64,000 nt of DNA from Candidatus Manganitrophus sp. (GTDB lineage: Bacteria > Nitrospirota > Nitrospiria > SBBL01 > Manganitrophaceae), in contig CP114561.1 in assembly GCA_028865235.1 (NCBI GenBank), forward strand, positions 1,818,001-1,882,000, written 5' to 3'. The notes under the pieces are model-generated. The model worked only from the letters and a program-made list of their open reading frames with translations, did not search any database and was not told the DNA's origin. Every line of letters begins with the position of its first letter. Positions within the stretch are counted from its first letter, which is position 1. Position numbers and translations under genes: made by a program. This document shows positions 18,056 to 27,313 of this stretch, in pieces.

Positions 18056-18591
18056 TCAACCCTTCACCTGCACCAGCTTTTCGATGACGCTTCGGCTCTC
18101 CTTGTTATTCCAATCTTTTGCGCCGAGAAACCGCTGCACGACCACCCCTTTCCGGTCGATCAGGATGCTCGTCGGGACGACGCGGACCTGAAACCGGTCG
18201 TTGACCTCGAACTGATCGTCCATCAACACCGGAAAGGTGAATCCGAAATCCTCCACAAAGAGCCGGACCGGCGGCTCCCCCATCGTATCGATGGAAACGG
18301 CCAACATCTCGAAATCATCCCGGGAATAACTCCGATAGAGCGCCTCCATCGACGGCATCTCCATCTTGCACGGGCCGCACCAGGTCGCCCAGAAATTGAT
18401 CAGGACGACCTTTCCCCGATACTGCGAGAGCGACGTCATTCCGCCCCGCAGATTTTTGACCATGAAATCGGGGGCCAAGAATCCGGCTTCGACGCCGACC
18501 GCCAACGGCCCCTTCGCCTCTCCCCCTCCTTTTGCGAACAGGCCATCAACAGTGGAAGAAGGAAAAAGATCGCCAGCGTTCTTTTGATCAT
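18056..18591 (-). CDS. TlpA/ResA-like thiol-disulfide lipoprotein (frameshifted)
   Basis: The thioredoxin domain contains LINFWATWCGPCKMEMPSM with the CXXC active site and VRVVPTSILIDRKG with the cis-proline. A lipoprotein signal (MIKRTLAIFFLL, then PLLMAC) starts at ATG 18591 but is in another frame; one extra G in the run near 18523-18527 joins the parts into 178 residues. Family members reduce apocytochrome c disulfides or other envelope thiols. Its position between ccmI and ccdA supports a role in cytochrome c maturation alongside CcmG. Confidence 0.85.
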
Positions 18592-18682
18592 CTGCGTATG
18601 ACATCCGTCGTCGAGCCTTCAAAGAAGGCCCGGCCTCTTTCGATTATTATACTGCTTTCTCAGCCGGTCGCCCAGGGACGAT

Positions 18683-19605
18683 CTAGAACAGCGGCGCGCG
18701 GCCCGATCGGAGATCCTGCAAGGCCTTTTTGACGAATTCGGCGCTTTCGGTCTGGGGGGGATATATTTATATGCCTCGGTCCAAGCCTCGTCCGCCTCTG
18801 TGTATCGCTCCAGGTGAATCAGCACCACCCCCTTCGCCCAGAGAACCGACGCGTCTTGAGGGACATTGATCAGCGCTGTGTCGAGGTGATCCAAGGCCTC
18901 CTGATAGGCGGTCCGATTTCCCGGCTCGGCGGTGCGGATCAGGACCTCGGCGAGTCCATAATGGGCGGCGTGACTGCGCCGGTCGAGCTCGATCGCCTTC
19001 CGCCACGCCTTCTCTGCATCTTCCCACCGCTCCAGCGCCACATATGATCGGCCCGCCATCAATTGCCCTTGAAGGTCATTCGGGTTGTTCTTCAGCCGCT
19101 CTTCCAGGCGCGCCACCATCTCCGCCGGATTGATCGGGGGCATCGTCGCCGCCCCCTCCGCCCCGGCCTCGGCGAACTGTTGCCGCTCCAATTTCCACTG
19201 GACGAGCTGATGCATGCCGACCGCGCCGGCGATGATCACCGTCCCCAGAAAGCCGATGAAAACGGGGCCCGCGCCGCTCGGCGGACGGGATTTCTTGTTT
19301 TTCGGCGGGACGAGACCGATCCCAACCAGCGCATCGAGCCGATCGAGGATCTGGATCAGCCGATGTTCGTGCCCGAGCTTCTGTCGATGATAGTCGGCTT
19401 CAGCGACTTTGGACTGAGCATAATCGAGTTCCAGATCGGAAAGGGTGCGCAGAAGGCTCTCTTTCTCGATCTGAAGATTGATCCGTTCTTCATCCAGTGC
19501 AGCCTCATCGCCGACGATCAACGCCGTTTTAGAGCGTTGCCACATCGGGGAGAGAAGAACCAAGATGACCGCCAACAACATGAGACCGGCGGCGATAGGA
19601 AGCAT
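18683..19605 (-). CDS. ccmI: CcmI-like cytochrome c biogenesis TPR protein (C-end frameshifted)
   Basis: Two membrane helices (LPIAAGLMLLAVILVLLSPM; FIGFLGTVIIAGAVGMHQLV) enclose a cytoplasmic coiled coil rich in Glu/Leu, and are followed by periplasmic TPRs (LQGQLMAGRSYVALERWEDAEKAWRKAIELD and more). CcmI presents apocytochrome c to the haem ligation complex. The last part is disturbed in a C7 run near 18756-18762. With one C restored the tail reads PQTESAEFVKKALQDLRSG and stops at 18683, giving 307 residues; as printed, the frame continues to 18619 with a non-matching tail. Confidence 0.82.
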
Positions 19606-19631
19606 ATGTTACTCCTTCGGTAATTGCGTTA

Positions 19632-20108
19632 CTATTTATCCGGCTCCAGCCCGCGGATCTCTTGCTCGATCCGCCGCCGGCTTTTTTCATCGATCGGGGA
19701 GAGCTCTTCAGGCGAGGCGGGCGCCGTCTCGGCCACCCACTTCCGCAGGGTGCGGAACAAGAAGGTCCCGCCGATGATCAGAAGAAGAAAGGGCCCTCCC
19801 CAGAGGAGCAGATTCAGGCCGAACGCCCTCGGTTTCAGCAGAATAAAATCGCCGTAGCGACTGACAAAGTAAGCCCGGATCTGGTCGGGCGATTCTCCCT
19901 GAATCAGCCGCTCCCGGATGATATCTCTCATCTGAATGGCCAGCTCCGCATTCGACTCCCAGACCGACTCCGATTGGCAGACGGCGCAACGAAGGGTCTT
20001 CGATACCTGTTTCACGCGCTCTTGGAGCTGGTCTTCATTGAGAGTTTCTGCCGTCGAAAGGGAGGTAAAAAGAATGAGGAAAAGTGGGATAAAAATAAAA
20101 CGCTTCAT
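19632..20108 (-). CDS. ccmH: CcmH haem-lyase subunit
   Basis: A 158-residue protein with a signal peptide, the conserved LRCAVCQSESVWESNAELAIQMR motif (RCXXCQ) at about residues 39-61, and a C-terminal membrane helix (NLLLWGGPFLLLIIGGTFLF). CcmH is a redox protein of the CcmFH complex that handles the disulfide of apocytochrome c before haem attachment. It overlaps the end of ccmG by 4 bases. Confidence 0.93.
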   Translation of the reverse strand: MKRFIFIPLFLILFTSLSTAETLNEDQLQERVKQVSKTLRCAVCQSESVWESNAELAIQMRDIIRERLIQGESPDQIRAYFVSRYGDFILLKPRAFGLNLLLWGGPFLLLIIGGTFLFRTLRKWVAETAPASPEELSPIDEKSRRRIEQEIRGLEPDK

Positions 20109-20686
20109 GACGTGGTTGCCGTTCCATTCAATAAAGGTTCAATCAGTCCCTCGACCAGGAAGGTATAGGTCTCCCCGACAATCGGCCCGATCTGCTTATG
20201 ACGGATCACTCCGTTCTGGTCGATGACGAAGGTTTCCGGAACTCCATAAACACCGTAATCGATGGAGATCCTCCCCTTCACGTCCCGGATATGCTCAAAG
20301 TTATTTCCGTGCTCCTGCAAATACTGTCGGGCGAGATCTTCTTTATCCTGATAATTCACCCCCAACAGGACAAAGTTCGGGTTCTGAGCGAAACGCTTCT
20401 GGATGGCGAGGAGGTTCTGGTGCTCCAACTTACACTCCAAGCACCAAGAGGCCCAAAAATTCAGAACCACGACCTTCCCACGAAATTGAGAGAGCGACAC
20501 TTCCTTTGGCTGATAGAGATCGGGCGCGGTAATCTCCGGCGCGGCCGTCCCGACGAGGACAGGCGGGATGAAGGAGGGGTTTCCCCAGAGCCCCTTATAG
20601 AAAAGGACGATCAAGCCCAAAATGCCGGCGAGGAGCGCGATCTGCCAGCCGCGGATACCGACCGAAGGAGATTTGGTTTCAGCCAT
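20105..20686 (-). CDS. ccmG: CcmG/DsbE periplasmic thioredoxin
   Basis: A 193-residue protein with an N-terminal membrane anchor (GWQIALLAGILGLIVLFY), then a thioredoxin fold with VVLNFWASWCLECKLEHQNL and GVYGVPETFVIDQNG (cis-Pro). The active site is WCLEC rather than the common WCPTC or WCGPC. CcmG reduces apocytochrome c cysteines using electrons from CcdA. It begins about 120 bases after ccmF, and two GC hairpins fill that gap. Confidence 0.92.
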   Translation of the reverse strand: MAETKSPSVGIRGWQIALLAGILGLIVLFYKGLWGNPSFIPPVLVGTAAPEITAPDLYQPKEVSLSQFRGKVVVLNFWASWCLECKLEHQNLLAIQKRFAQNPNFVLLGVNYQDKEDLARQYLQEHGNNFEHIRDVKGRISIDYGVYGVPETFVIDQNGVIRHKQIGPIVGETYTFLVEGLIEPLLNGTATTS

Positions 20687-20696
20687 CTCTTTGAAG

Positions 20697-20784
20697 CCCC
20701 CCCTGCAAGCGGGGGGGATGCTTCGACCCGAGTGGAACTTTGATCATTTTTATTCGTCCGCCTTGACTTCCCCGCAAGCGGGGG
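20697..20784. repeat. Pair of GC-rich hairpins between ccmF and ccmG
   Basis: C7-TGCAAGC-G7 (20697-20717) and CCCCG-CAAG-CGGGG (20770-20783) share the core GCAAGCGGGG and lie in the same orientation, 50 bases apart. Neither is followed by a T run, so they are not classical terminators. They could be REP-type repeats or mRNA processing/stability signals within the operon. Confidence 0.5.
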
Positions 20785-20807
20785 AGTTTGCGGCGTGCCG
20801 TGCGTGT

Positions 20808-22895
20808 TCATACCTCTTTTCTCCCCGGCCAAACGGCGTTTAGTAACGTCTGCCATCGATTCGACCGATGCAGCACCTCTTCACGCGCCGGCCGCGACAG
20901 GGAAACCGCCACTTCCGCTCCTGCGGCCTCGGGACGCGCCGCCGATACTTTTATTCGCGACTTTCTCAGCATGTTTAAGATCACCCCGATCCCCATGATC
21001 CCCCCGCCGTACCAGACCCAGAGAACCAACGGATTGTGGAGCGCCCGCACCCGCGCCCAGGTTCCATCGGGGGAGACTTCCGGGATCGTCAGGAAAACAT
21101 GCCCCATATAAATTTGATGGATCGCCGTCTCGGTGGTCGGCGTTTGGGAGACGGTATAAAACCGCTTTTGGGGACGAAGCTGCGTGATCAGCGTCTCTCC
21201 TTTATAAACATTAAAGAGTGCCTCTTGCCCCTCCCAATTGATCCCCTCGGCGCCATACAGCCGGATCAATTTGATTCGATAAGCGCCGAGTCCCGTCTCC
21301 TCTCCCGGTTTCATGATCAACACCTTCTCGGTCTGGTAAATGGTCGAGAAGATAATCCCGATGATCATAACGAGGACACCGATATGGGTCAGGATTCCGG
21401 AGAGGCGCCGTGGATTCTTTTTGTAGGCGGTGAGGAAACCCTGGAGCATGCTCACCTGTTCCCGCTTCGCCCAGAAGGAAGAGATCTTCGCGAAATCACG
21501 GAAAATCGCCGCGGCGACAAAACAGACGACAGTCAAACCGGCCAACGCATAACTGTTCCGAATCCCGGCGAGCGCAAAGAAAACCAGCCCCCCCAAGGCA
21601 ATCAGTCCCGGCATCAGGAACAGCTCTTTCAGGTTCTGCGCCGACGCCTTCCGCCATGGAATATAAGGCCCGATCCCCATCAGGAAGACCAAACCAAGCG
21701 CCACCGGCATGAAAACCGTATTGTAATAAGGGGGACCGACGGAGACCTTTTTAAACTGTAGCGCCTCGGTTAGAAGAGGATAGAGGGTACCGACGAAGAC
21801 GGTAATCAACGCCACGAGGAAAAAGAGATTGTTGAAGAGAAAAATTGCCTCACGCGATATGACCGAATCCATTTCGATTTGACTCTTTAGTTTGCCCGAT
21901 CGAAGCATCAGGGTCCCAAAGGAAAGGAGCAGCATAAATGAGAGGAACGCGAGGATAAAAACCCCCCGTCCCGGATCGGCGGCAAACGAATGAACCGAGG
22001 AGAGAATGCCGCTTCGAACCAGGAAGGTCCCGATCAGCGAGAGGGAGAAGGCGAGGATGATCAGGAAAAGATTCCAGACCTTGAACATTTTTCTCGCTTC
22101 CTGAACCATCACCGAATGAAGGAAGGCGGTGGCGACGAGCCACGGCATAAAGGCGGCATTTTCGACCGGGTCCCATCCCCAATAACCTCCCCAGCCGAGC
22201 TCGTAATAGGCCCAGTAGCCTCCCATCAAAATCCCGATCGTCAAAAAGAGCCACGCCGCCAAGGTCCATCGCTGCGTCGCCTTGATCCACTCCTCCCCCA
22301 AACGCCCGGAGAATAGGGCCGCCATTGCAAACGAGAAGGGAACCGAGAGACCGACGTAACCGAGGTAGAGAAACGGCGGATGGAGCACCATCGCCGGGTC
22401 TTGCAGGAGGGGATTTAAATCTCGTCCATCGGCTGGGATCGGAAAAATTCGCTCGAACGGATTGGAAAGAAACAGGATCAAAAGGAGAAAACCGGTCAAC
22501 ACGGTCGACTGCATCGAGATGAGGTAAGGCATCACCGCCGGCTGTGTTTTCCAGTGAATGTGAACCGCCATCATGCAGAAGAGCGCGAGGATCCAGGCCC
22601 AAAGAAGCAGAGAACCTTCGTGACCCCCCCAGAGTCCGGCGATTTTGTAAAAGATCGGCAGCTTGGTGTTGGAGGTGGCATAGACGTATTTGACCGAATA
22701 ATCATGGGTCAAGTAGGAGTAGATCATCGCCAGCATGCCGACCGAGATGAGAACGAAGTTCAGCGTGACCGCTTGGCGGCCAACTCCCACCCAAACAGCA
22801 TCTCGCCGCTTCAACCCGACAATCGGGGAAACAATTCCGAGGACCGCGAGAACCAGGGCGGTAATGACGGCGAAATGGCCGAGCTCAATGATCAT
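20808..22895 (-). CDS. ccmF: CcmF haem lyase
   Basis: A 695-residue polytopic membrane protein with the WWD (tryptophan-rich) haem-handling motif [24 protein letters not shown] and the usual CcmF start ([17 protein letters not shown]) and [20 protein letters not shown] segment. CcmF with CcmH transfers haem from holo-CcmE to the CXXCH cysteines of apocytochrome c. The frame is intact from end to end, a contrast with many neighbours. It starts about 60 bases after ccmE. Confidence 0.95.
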   Translation of the reverse strand: MIIELGHFAVITALVLAVLGIVSPIVGLKRRDAVWVGVGRQAVTLNFVLISVGMLAMIYSYLTHDYSVKYVYATSNTKLPIFYKIAGLWGGHEGSLLLWAWILALFCMMAVHIHWKTQPAVMPYLISMQSTVLTGFLLLILFLSNPFERIFPIPADGRDLNPLLQDPAMVLHPPFLYLGYVGLSVPFSFAMAALFSGRLGEEWIKATQRWTLAAWLFLTIGILMGGYWAYYELGWGGYWGWDPVENAAFMPWLVATAFLHSVMVQEARKMFKVWNLFLIILAFSLSLIGTFLVRSGILSSVHSFAADPGRGVFILAFLSFMLLLSFGTLMLRSGKLKSQIEMDSVISREAIFLFNNLFFLVALITVFVGTLYPLLTEALQFKKVSVGPPYYNTVFMPVALGLVFLMGIGPYIPWRKASAQNLKELFLMPGLIALGGLVFFALAGIRNSYALAGLTVVCFVAAAIFRDFAKISSFWAKREQVSMLQGFLTAYKKNPRRLSGILTHIGVLVMIIGIIFSTIYQTEKVLIMKPGEETGLGAYRIKLIRLYGAEGINWEGQEALFNVYKGETLITQLRPQKRFYTVSQTPTTETAIHQIYMGHVFLTIPEVSPDGTWARVRALHNPLVLWVWYGGGIMGIGVILNMLRKSRIKVSAARPEAAGAEVAVSLSRPAREEVLHRSNRWQTLLNAVWPGRKEV

Positions 22896-22955
22896 TGATT
22901 TGGACCTCCGTTTTTGCTGGCCCCCGGCCCCTTTCGGGGCGACGTAGGCGCCGCC

Positions 22956-23410
22956 CTACTCGACCTTGAGGGTTTTAAAGAAATCCTTCTTCGGGAGCTC
23001 CGCTCCGCATTCTTCATTTCAACCGGCATATAATCTTCAGAGTGCTTTGCCATAATCATATGGGAATGAAACGTCCGATCGGCATCCCAAAAACCTTCCA
23101 CCACCGCTCCCTGGCCTTCCTTAAAGAGATCGGGCGGCACCCCTTCAAACGCCACCGGAATCGTCTGGGCCCCATCGCTTAGGTCGAAGGTAAGCCGTAA
23201 GGTATTCGGGACCACCTTGAGGCTATCCTTCACCACCATTCCGGCGACCCGAACTTTCTTCCCGTAATGTTCGGATGAAAAGGCGACCACTTCCGACGGG
23301 GTGACAAAATAGATCAGGTTCTTTCCGAAATTCCCAAAGACCAAGTAGCCGACCCCGGCCAGAACGATCAGGGTGCTGATAATAATGGCTGTTTTTCTAC
23401 CTGACTTCAA
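22956..23410 (-). CDS. ccmE: CcmE haem chaperone (C-end frameshifted)
   Basis: An N-terminal anchor (AIIISTLIVLAGVGYLVFG), an OB fold (YGKKVRVAGMVVKDSLK) and the haem-binding HSEDYMPVEM motif (His, then Tyr four residues on) identify CcmE, which carries haem covalently to CcmF. As printed the frame runs on to 22892 with an odd Arg/Ser-rich tail. Adding one base in the GCGGAGCGGAGC stretch near 22998 gives ELPKKDFFKTLKVE and a stop at 22956, a normal 151-residue CcmE. It overlaps the upstream gene by 14 bases. Confidence 0.88.
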
Positions 23411-23900
23411 GCGGCTCCTCCGGTTGATAGACCTTTTCCTCTTTAATCTGAATATATAACATTGCGACCTTTCGTTCCATATTAAAAAGAAAGAGGCCCA
23501 TCGGGATCAAAGACGCCAGATAAGCCGCCGTAATGAAGCCGTAATTGGGAACCACGGAGATCTTGTCTGCTTCCAAGGTCTGCGTGGTCGGATTCCACTT
23601 CCCGCCGACAACGACTGTTTTCAAATCCCTTAGGTTTTCAGACTCTCCTCCGAGATATCGAACCAACAGTTTGACCCCCTCCGCGGAGAGTTGAAAAGCC
23701 ACCGGGCCCCCATCCCCCTCTTTACGAATGCTTCCTGCCTCCACCATCCCCAAGATCCGGACCGTTTGGGTCGGCTGATCGTGGAGAAGGTGATGCGGGG
23801 AGATGGTGGTGACATCTCGATTATATCGCTGAATTCCGAGGACCCCGATGATCACTGCAACGATCAGGACACCTCCCCACCGGATGTAAAACCACTTCAT
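23397..23900 (-). CDS. OB-fold protein with a CcmD-like C-terminus
   Basis: A 167-residue protein. It starts with a membrane anchor (VLIVAVIIGVLGI), has a CcmE-like beta barrel (TVRILGMVEAGSIRKEGDGGPVAFQLSAEGVKLLV) without the haem-binding His motif, and ends with a second membrane helix and basic tail (YLASLIPMGLFLFNMERKVAML) that resembles CcmD. CcmD is the small protein linking CcmC to CcmE, and here it would lie exactly between those genes. I infer a CcmE-like/CcmD fusion taking CcmD's place; no separate ccmD is visible. Confidence 0.6.
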   Translation of the reverse strand: MKWFYIRWGGVLIVAVIIGVLGIQRYNRDVTTISPHHLLHDQPTQTVRILGMVEAGSIRKEGDGGPVAFQLSAEGVKLLVRYLGGESENLRDLKTVVVGGKWNPTTQTLEADKISVVPNYGFITAAYLASLIPMGLFLFNMERKVAMLYIQIKEEKVYQPEEPLEVR

Positions 23901-23927
23901 TGTCTGGTGGCCGCTCCTTCCCCTGGG

Positions 23928-24650
23928 CTATGGGTTCTCATATATGAACTCTACTGAGCATCCGCCCCGTTTGGCTTCGAGCAGATGCTGAAGATAGAGC
24001 ATCTGCGTCCGGACCATCAGCATGTAGGCGAAGAGGAGGTAAAAACCGATCGACATGAGGAGCAGCGGGATGAGCATATCGGAGGCGATGCTGACCCCTC
24101 TCGTCGAAATCGAGAGGGGCTGGTGTAATGTCCGCCACCATTCGACCGAAAAATGAATAATCGGAAGGTCGACAAAACCGACAATGGCGAGGATGGCGCC
24201 GTAGGTCGCCTCTTTTTCTTTATCTTCTAAAAAGGTTCGAAGCATCAGGTATCCGACCAGGATCAAAAGCATAATCGCGAAGGAGATCAGCCGGGGATCC
24301 CAGGTCCACCAGGTATTCCAGGTCGGCTTCGCCCAGATCGAGCCGGTAATGAGAGCGATCAGGGTAAAGAAAACGCCGATGCCAGCGGCCGCATGAGACA
24401 TGTTATCGACAATCGGATCGCGCTTCCAGAGATACCAGATGCTGCCGCCGAAGAGGACCGTATAAGCAAACATGGCGCTCTGGGCGGCCGGAACATGGAT
24501 GTACATAATGCGGACCACCTCGCCCTGATAATAATCGGGGGAGGAGGTCACCAGTCCCATATAAAGGCCGACCATGATGAGAAGTCCGGCGGCAACGCCG
24601 AACCACCCTTCATACCGTTGAAGCCTGGCGATAAGACGACTGATCACCAT
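23928..24650 (-). CDS. ccmC: CcmC haem exporter subunit
   Basis: A 240-residue protein with six membrane helices and the tryptophan-rich motif PTWNTWWTWDPRLISFAIM, plus conserved His residues (YIHVPAAQSAMF; FVDLPIIHFSVEWWRTLHQP). CcmC attaches haem to CcmE at the periplasmic face. It starts 2 bases after the ccmA-ccmB stop, so it is in the same transcript. Confidence 0.94.
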   Translation of the reverse strand: MVISRLIARLQRYEGWFGVAAGLLIMVGLYMGLVTSSPDYYQGEVVRIMYIHVPAAQSAMFAYTVLFGGSIWYLWKRDPIVDNMSHAAAGIGVFFTLIALITGSIWAKPTWNTWWTWDPRLISFAIMLLILVGYLMLRTFLEDKEKEATYGAILAIVGFVDLPIIHFSVEWWRTLHQPLSISTRGVSIASDMLIPLLLMSIGFYLLFAYMLMVRTQMLYLQHLLEAKRGGCSVEFIYENP

Positions 24651-24652
24651 CC

Positions 24653-25993
24653 CTAATAATCCAAGATGAATTCAAAAACCCAAAAAGAAACGACCATAAA
24701 AATACCGTCGAAAACGACCAATAACTTGATCCAATCGACATACATCGGGAGAGGATCGCCGCTGAACACGCCGCGGGTCGCTTCGACCGCGCCGATAAAG
24801 ATCGGGACCGCCATCGGCAGGAGGAGGATCGGAAACATCACCTCCCGCGCGCGGATCTGAACGGTCAAAGCGGAGAAGAGGGTGCCTAAGGCGGAAAGAC
24901 CGATCGTGGCCGCCACGAATATTAGCAGAATTATCGGAATTTTTTCAAGTACGTCCAGATTGAAGAAAAGAATAAACAATGGGAAGAGGATAATTTCCAC
25001 AATCAACATAAAGAGGACGTTCCCTGAAAACTTACCTAGATAAATCGCCCCCTTCGGCGCCGGAACAATTTGGAAATATTCCATGCAGTCATTGTGGACC
25101 TCCGCCAGGAATGACTTTCCGAGGCCGATGATTCCGGTGAAGCCGAAGGCGATCCAGATGATCCCCGGCATCAGCTCATGAGTGGTCTTCGGATCGAGCG
25201 AAAAGCTGAAACTGAAGATCAGGATGACGATCAGGGCAAAAAAGAACATCGAAGAGATGTTCTCGCGATTGCGCAGCTCGCTTAAGAGATCTTTCCAGGC
25301 GATCCACTTTATGACATTAAAAAGTGCATGGGCCGTCAACAATTCATTTACTGCCAGCTCGCGCAGCTCCCCCCGGTTCAAGACGCCGGCGCGATGAGCC
25401 ACTTCCGCTGTTTTGGCCCGATCATGCGCGGTGATGAGGACGGTGGTTCCCTCCCGGGTGACCTCTCGAATATAGGCATTCATCATATCGACCCCCCGCT
25501 CGTCGAGCGAGGCATACGCTTCATCTAAGAGGAGAACGCTGGGCCGGGCGAGCATCGCCTTGGCGATGGAGAGGCGTTTTTTCATTCCCGCGGAAAGATG
25601 CCGGCTCTTGAGGGAGCCGAATGCGCCGATCCCGACGCGGTCAAGGGCCCGTTTGATCTCAGGACCGGTCGGCTCCGCTCCGCGAAGGCCGATCGCAAAC
25701 CGGATATTCTCTAAGACGCTGAGATCATCGTAAAGGTAGGATCCGTGGCTGATCAAAAAAAGGGCCTCCCGGACCTTCATTTTCTCCCGGAGCCCGTCGT
25801 GTCCGCAGATCTCGAATCGCCCGCTCGTCGGACGATGGAGTGTCGCCAGAATTCTCAGGAGGGTCGTTTTGCCTGCGCCGTTCGGTCCAAACAGGGCGTA
25901 ACATTCACCCTCCTTCACCTCAAATGAGACCCGATTCAGAACTTGGAAATATTGGAAAGACTTACTCAGCTCTATTCCTTGGATGGCTGCCAT
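24653..25993 (-). CDS. ccmA-ccmB: CcmA-CcmB fusion: ABC ATPase plus permease for haem release
   Basis: From ATG 25993 one open frame of 446 residues first encodes an ABC ATPase (Walker A FGPNGAGKTTLLRIL, signature LSAGMKKRLSIAKAML, Walker B VLLLDEAYASLDERG), then, without a stop, a six-helix CcmB permease (FNVIKWIAWKDLLSELRNRENISS to VSFWVFEFILDY). CcmAB uses ATP to release holo-CcmE from CcmC. The two are normally separate overlapping genes. The junction (NELLTAHALFNVIKW) has an ATG in another frame just before TTTTTAATG, so the fusion may be real or may come from a one-base error there. Confidence 0.85.
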   Translation of the reverse strand: MAAIQGIELSKSFQYFQVLNRVSFEVKEGECYALFGPNGAGKTTLLRILATLHRPTSGRFEICGHDGLREKMKVREALFLISHGSYLYDDLSVLENIRFAIGLRGAEPTGPEIKRALDRVGIGAFGSLKSRHLSAGMKKRLSIAKAMLARPSVLLLDEAYASLDERGVDMMNAYIREVTREGTTVLITAHDRAKTAEVAHRAGVLNRGELRELAVNELLTAHALFNVIKWIAWKDLLSELRNRENISSMFFFALIVILIFSFSFSLDPKTTHELMPGIIWIAFGFTGIIGLGKSFLAEVHNDCMEYFQIVPAPKGAIYLGKFSGNVLFMLIVEIILFPLFILFFNLDVLEKIPIILLIFVAATIGLSALGTLFSALTVQIRAREVMFPILLLPMAVPIFIGAVEATRGVFSGDPLPMYVDWIKLLVVFDGIFMVVSFWVFEFILDY

Positions 25994-26076
25994 TCTACAG
26001 TAAGTCCGTCTCTCCCCGTTGATTCCAGAGGTTAAAACAGGCGAAGAAACCGATCCACGCGCCTGTAAAGTGCTGA

Positions 26077-26105
26077 ATCTTAGCATGCTTGAAGAGAGGG
26101 GTCAA
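26077..26105 (-). promoter_or_regulatory. Sigma-70 promoter for the ccm operon
   Basis: Minus-strand TTGACC (26100-26105), 17 bases, TAAGAT (26077-26082), about 84 bases upstream of the ccmA start. No other comparable site was noticed between here and the downstream genes. Confidence 0.6.
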
Positions 26106-26299
26106 GCAGCCGGAAGCATGCGGAAAAGCAGGATCCGTCCTTACGTCAAGAGGAAGAATTCTGTTCCCTCTTTCTCCGTAGAGACGGTTTCAGTTACGCT
26201 AGAGTGAAATACTAATTTGTTGACGTCTTACGTCGGCAGGGAGTAATCTTCCAGGCGTTCGAAGAAGCAAGAGGGCTACGGTCTTCACAAACGGCATAC

Positions 26300-26515
26300 C
26301 TATCCGCATCCGCAGCCCCCACTATGGGAATGACCGGTGGAGGAAGGCGAGGAGGCGGTTTCACCGTTCGGTCTGGAGGCGAAGGTCGAGAAGAGCCGCC
26401 GGCTCTTCCGCTCGCCGCAATGGGGGCAAGGGGTCTCTTCCGCTTTGGCTGAAAGAGACTGTAATAGGGTAAACTGTTCTTTACATTCTAAGCAGGCATA
26501 TTCGTAAATCGGCAC
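26300..26515 (-). CDS. FmdB-type zinc ribbon protein
   Basis: A GTG at 26515 directly behind GGAGGAAACC starts (M)PIYEYACLECKEQFTLLQ. Two CXXC pairs (CLEC and CPHC) form the zinc ribbon of the FmdB/CxxC-CxxC-SSSS family, and the Ser/Gly/His-rich tail ends in GGCGCG, as in many relatives. The protein has 71 residues. Members are small putative regulatory or metal-binding proteins; the exact role is unknown. Confidence 0.85.
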   Translation of the reverse strand: MPIYEYACLECKEQFTLLQSLSAKAEETPCPHCGERKSRRLFSTFASRPNGETASSPSSTGHSHSGGCGCG

Positions 26516-26545
26516 GGTTTCCTCCAGAGATCGTTCTGATCGATA

Positions 26546-26575
26546 TTGATAACACACTGCGTCGATCATTTTCAA
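26546..26575 (-). promoter_or_regulatory. Probable sigma-70 promoter for the FmdB gene
   Basis: Minus-strand TTGAAA (26570-26575), 18 bases, TATCAA (26546-26551), about 31 bases upstream of the GTG start. Confidence 0.4.
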
Positions 26576-26605
26576 GGAAATCGAAGCCCCTCTTCGGAAT
26601 AAGTC

Positions 26606-27313
26606 ATGCGGACCCTCATACACCGACTCTTTCTGGCTTCCATCTTCCTGTTTACGTGGACCCTCCCTCCGGTCCAGACGGCCCTTCTAGAGGCCGTTCC
26701 TCACACCTTTCAAGAAAACGGGGCCATACCGGCCGGGACAATCGTTCCCCAGCCCTCCCCGCCTGAAACCTTCTCGGAAGAGCCGACACCGGTCTCGCTT
26801 CGGATCATCAATCTGCTGAAAAAGCCGATTTACCTTCAAGGGTTTCGCCAAGTCGACGAACGGGTCCAGATCTATCTTTATCACCGGGAAGGAAATCGGG
26901 GATGGAAGCCCTTCTTCGAATTCCTCCCCTGCGACCTCCCCACCTGTCGCGGTCTTTATGCTCCTAAAAAGAGTTGCCCGAAGCCGATCCCCTTCGTCAT
27001 CTCACTCGGTCCCGCGGGGAGTGCGAACTCATTTAAAGAAGTTCCTTGGGATGGACTCCTCTACGAACGGAGCGAAGCGACCCAAGAAGACCGCAAGCAT
27101 CGATATTGTTATAAAGGAAAGGTTCCGAGGACGGGACGGATGCGGGTTGAGATCGAATTCTCCGACACCCTTCAGAAAGAAAGCGAGAAAAGCGGAATCA
27201 TCGGCGGACGGGATCATGCCGTCCTCGAGTTCGACCTCCCCCCCTCCCGCCCCAACTATGAGATTGTAATCGATGCAAACTCTTTCCGAGGCGCTTCATC
27301 CCCTCCCCCATGA
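26606..27313 (+). CDS. Secreted protein of unknown function
   Basis: A 235-residue protein with a signal peptide (LIHRLFLASIFLFTWTL). The mature part has an Ig-like, beta-rich character (SLRIINLLKKPIYLQGF, VQIYLYHREGNRGWKPFFEF) and four or more cysteines (LPCDLPTCRGLY, KKSCPKP, HRYCYKG) that could make disulfides, plus a charged EIEFSDTLQKESEKSG stretch. I do not recognise a family with assigned function. It is divergent from the FmdB gene, and its 3' end overlaps the convergent TIGR02757 gene by 58 bases. Confidence 0.6.
   Translation: MRTLIHRLFLASIFLFTWTLPPVQTALLEAVPHTFQENGAIPAGTIVPQPSPPETFSEEPTPVSLRIINLLKKPIYLQGFRQVDERVQIYLYHREGNRGWKPFFEFLPCDLPTCRGLYAPKKSCPKPIPFVISLGPAGSANSFKEVPWDGLLYERSEATQEDRKHRYCYKGKVPRTGRMRVEIEFSDTLQKESEKSGIIGGRDHAVLEFDLPPSRPNYEIVIDANSFRGASSPPP

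Noticed and set aside
20697..20784. Terminator between ccmF and ccmG
   Set aside because: The hairpins have no following T run and lie inside a co-directional operon.
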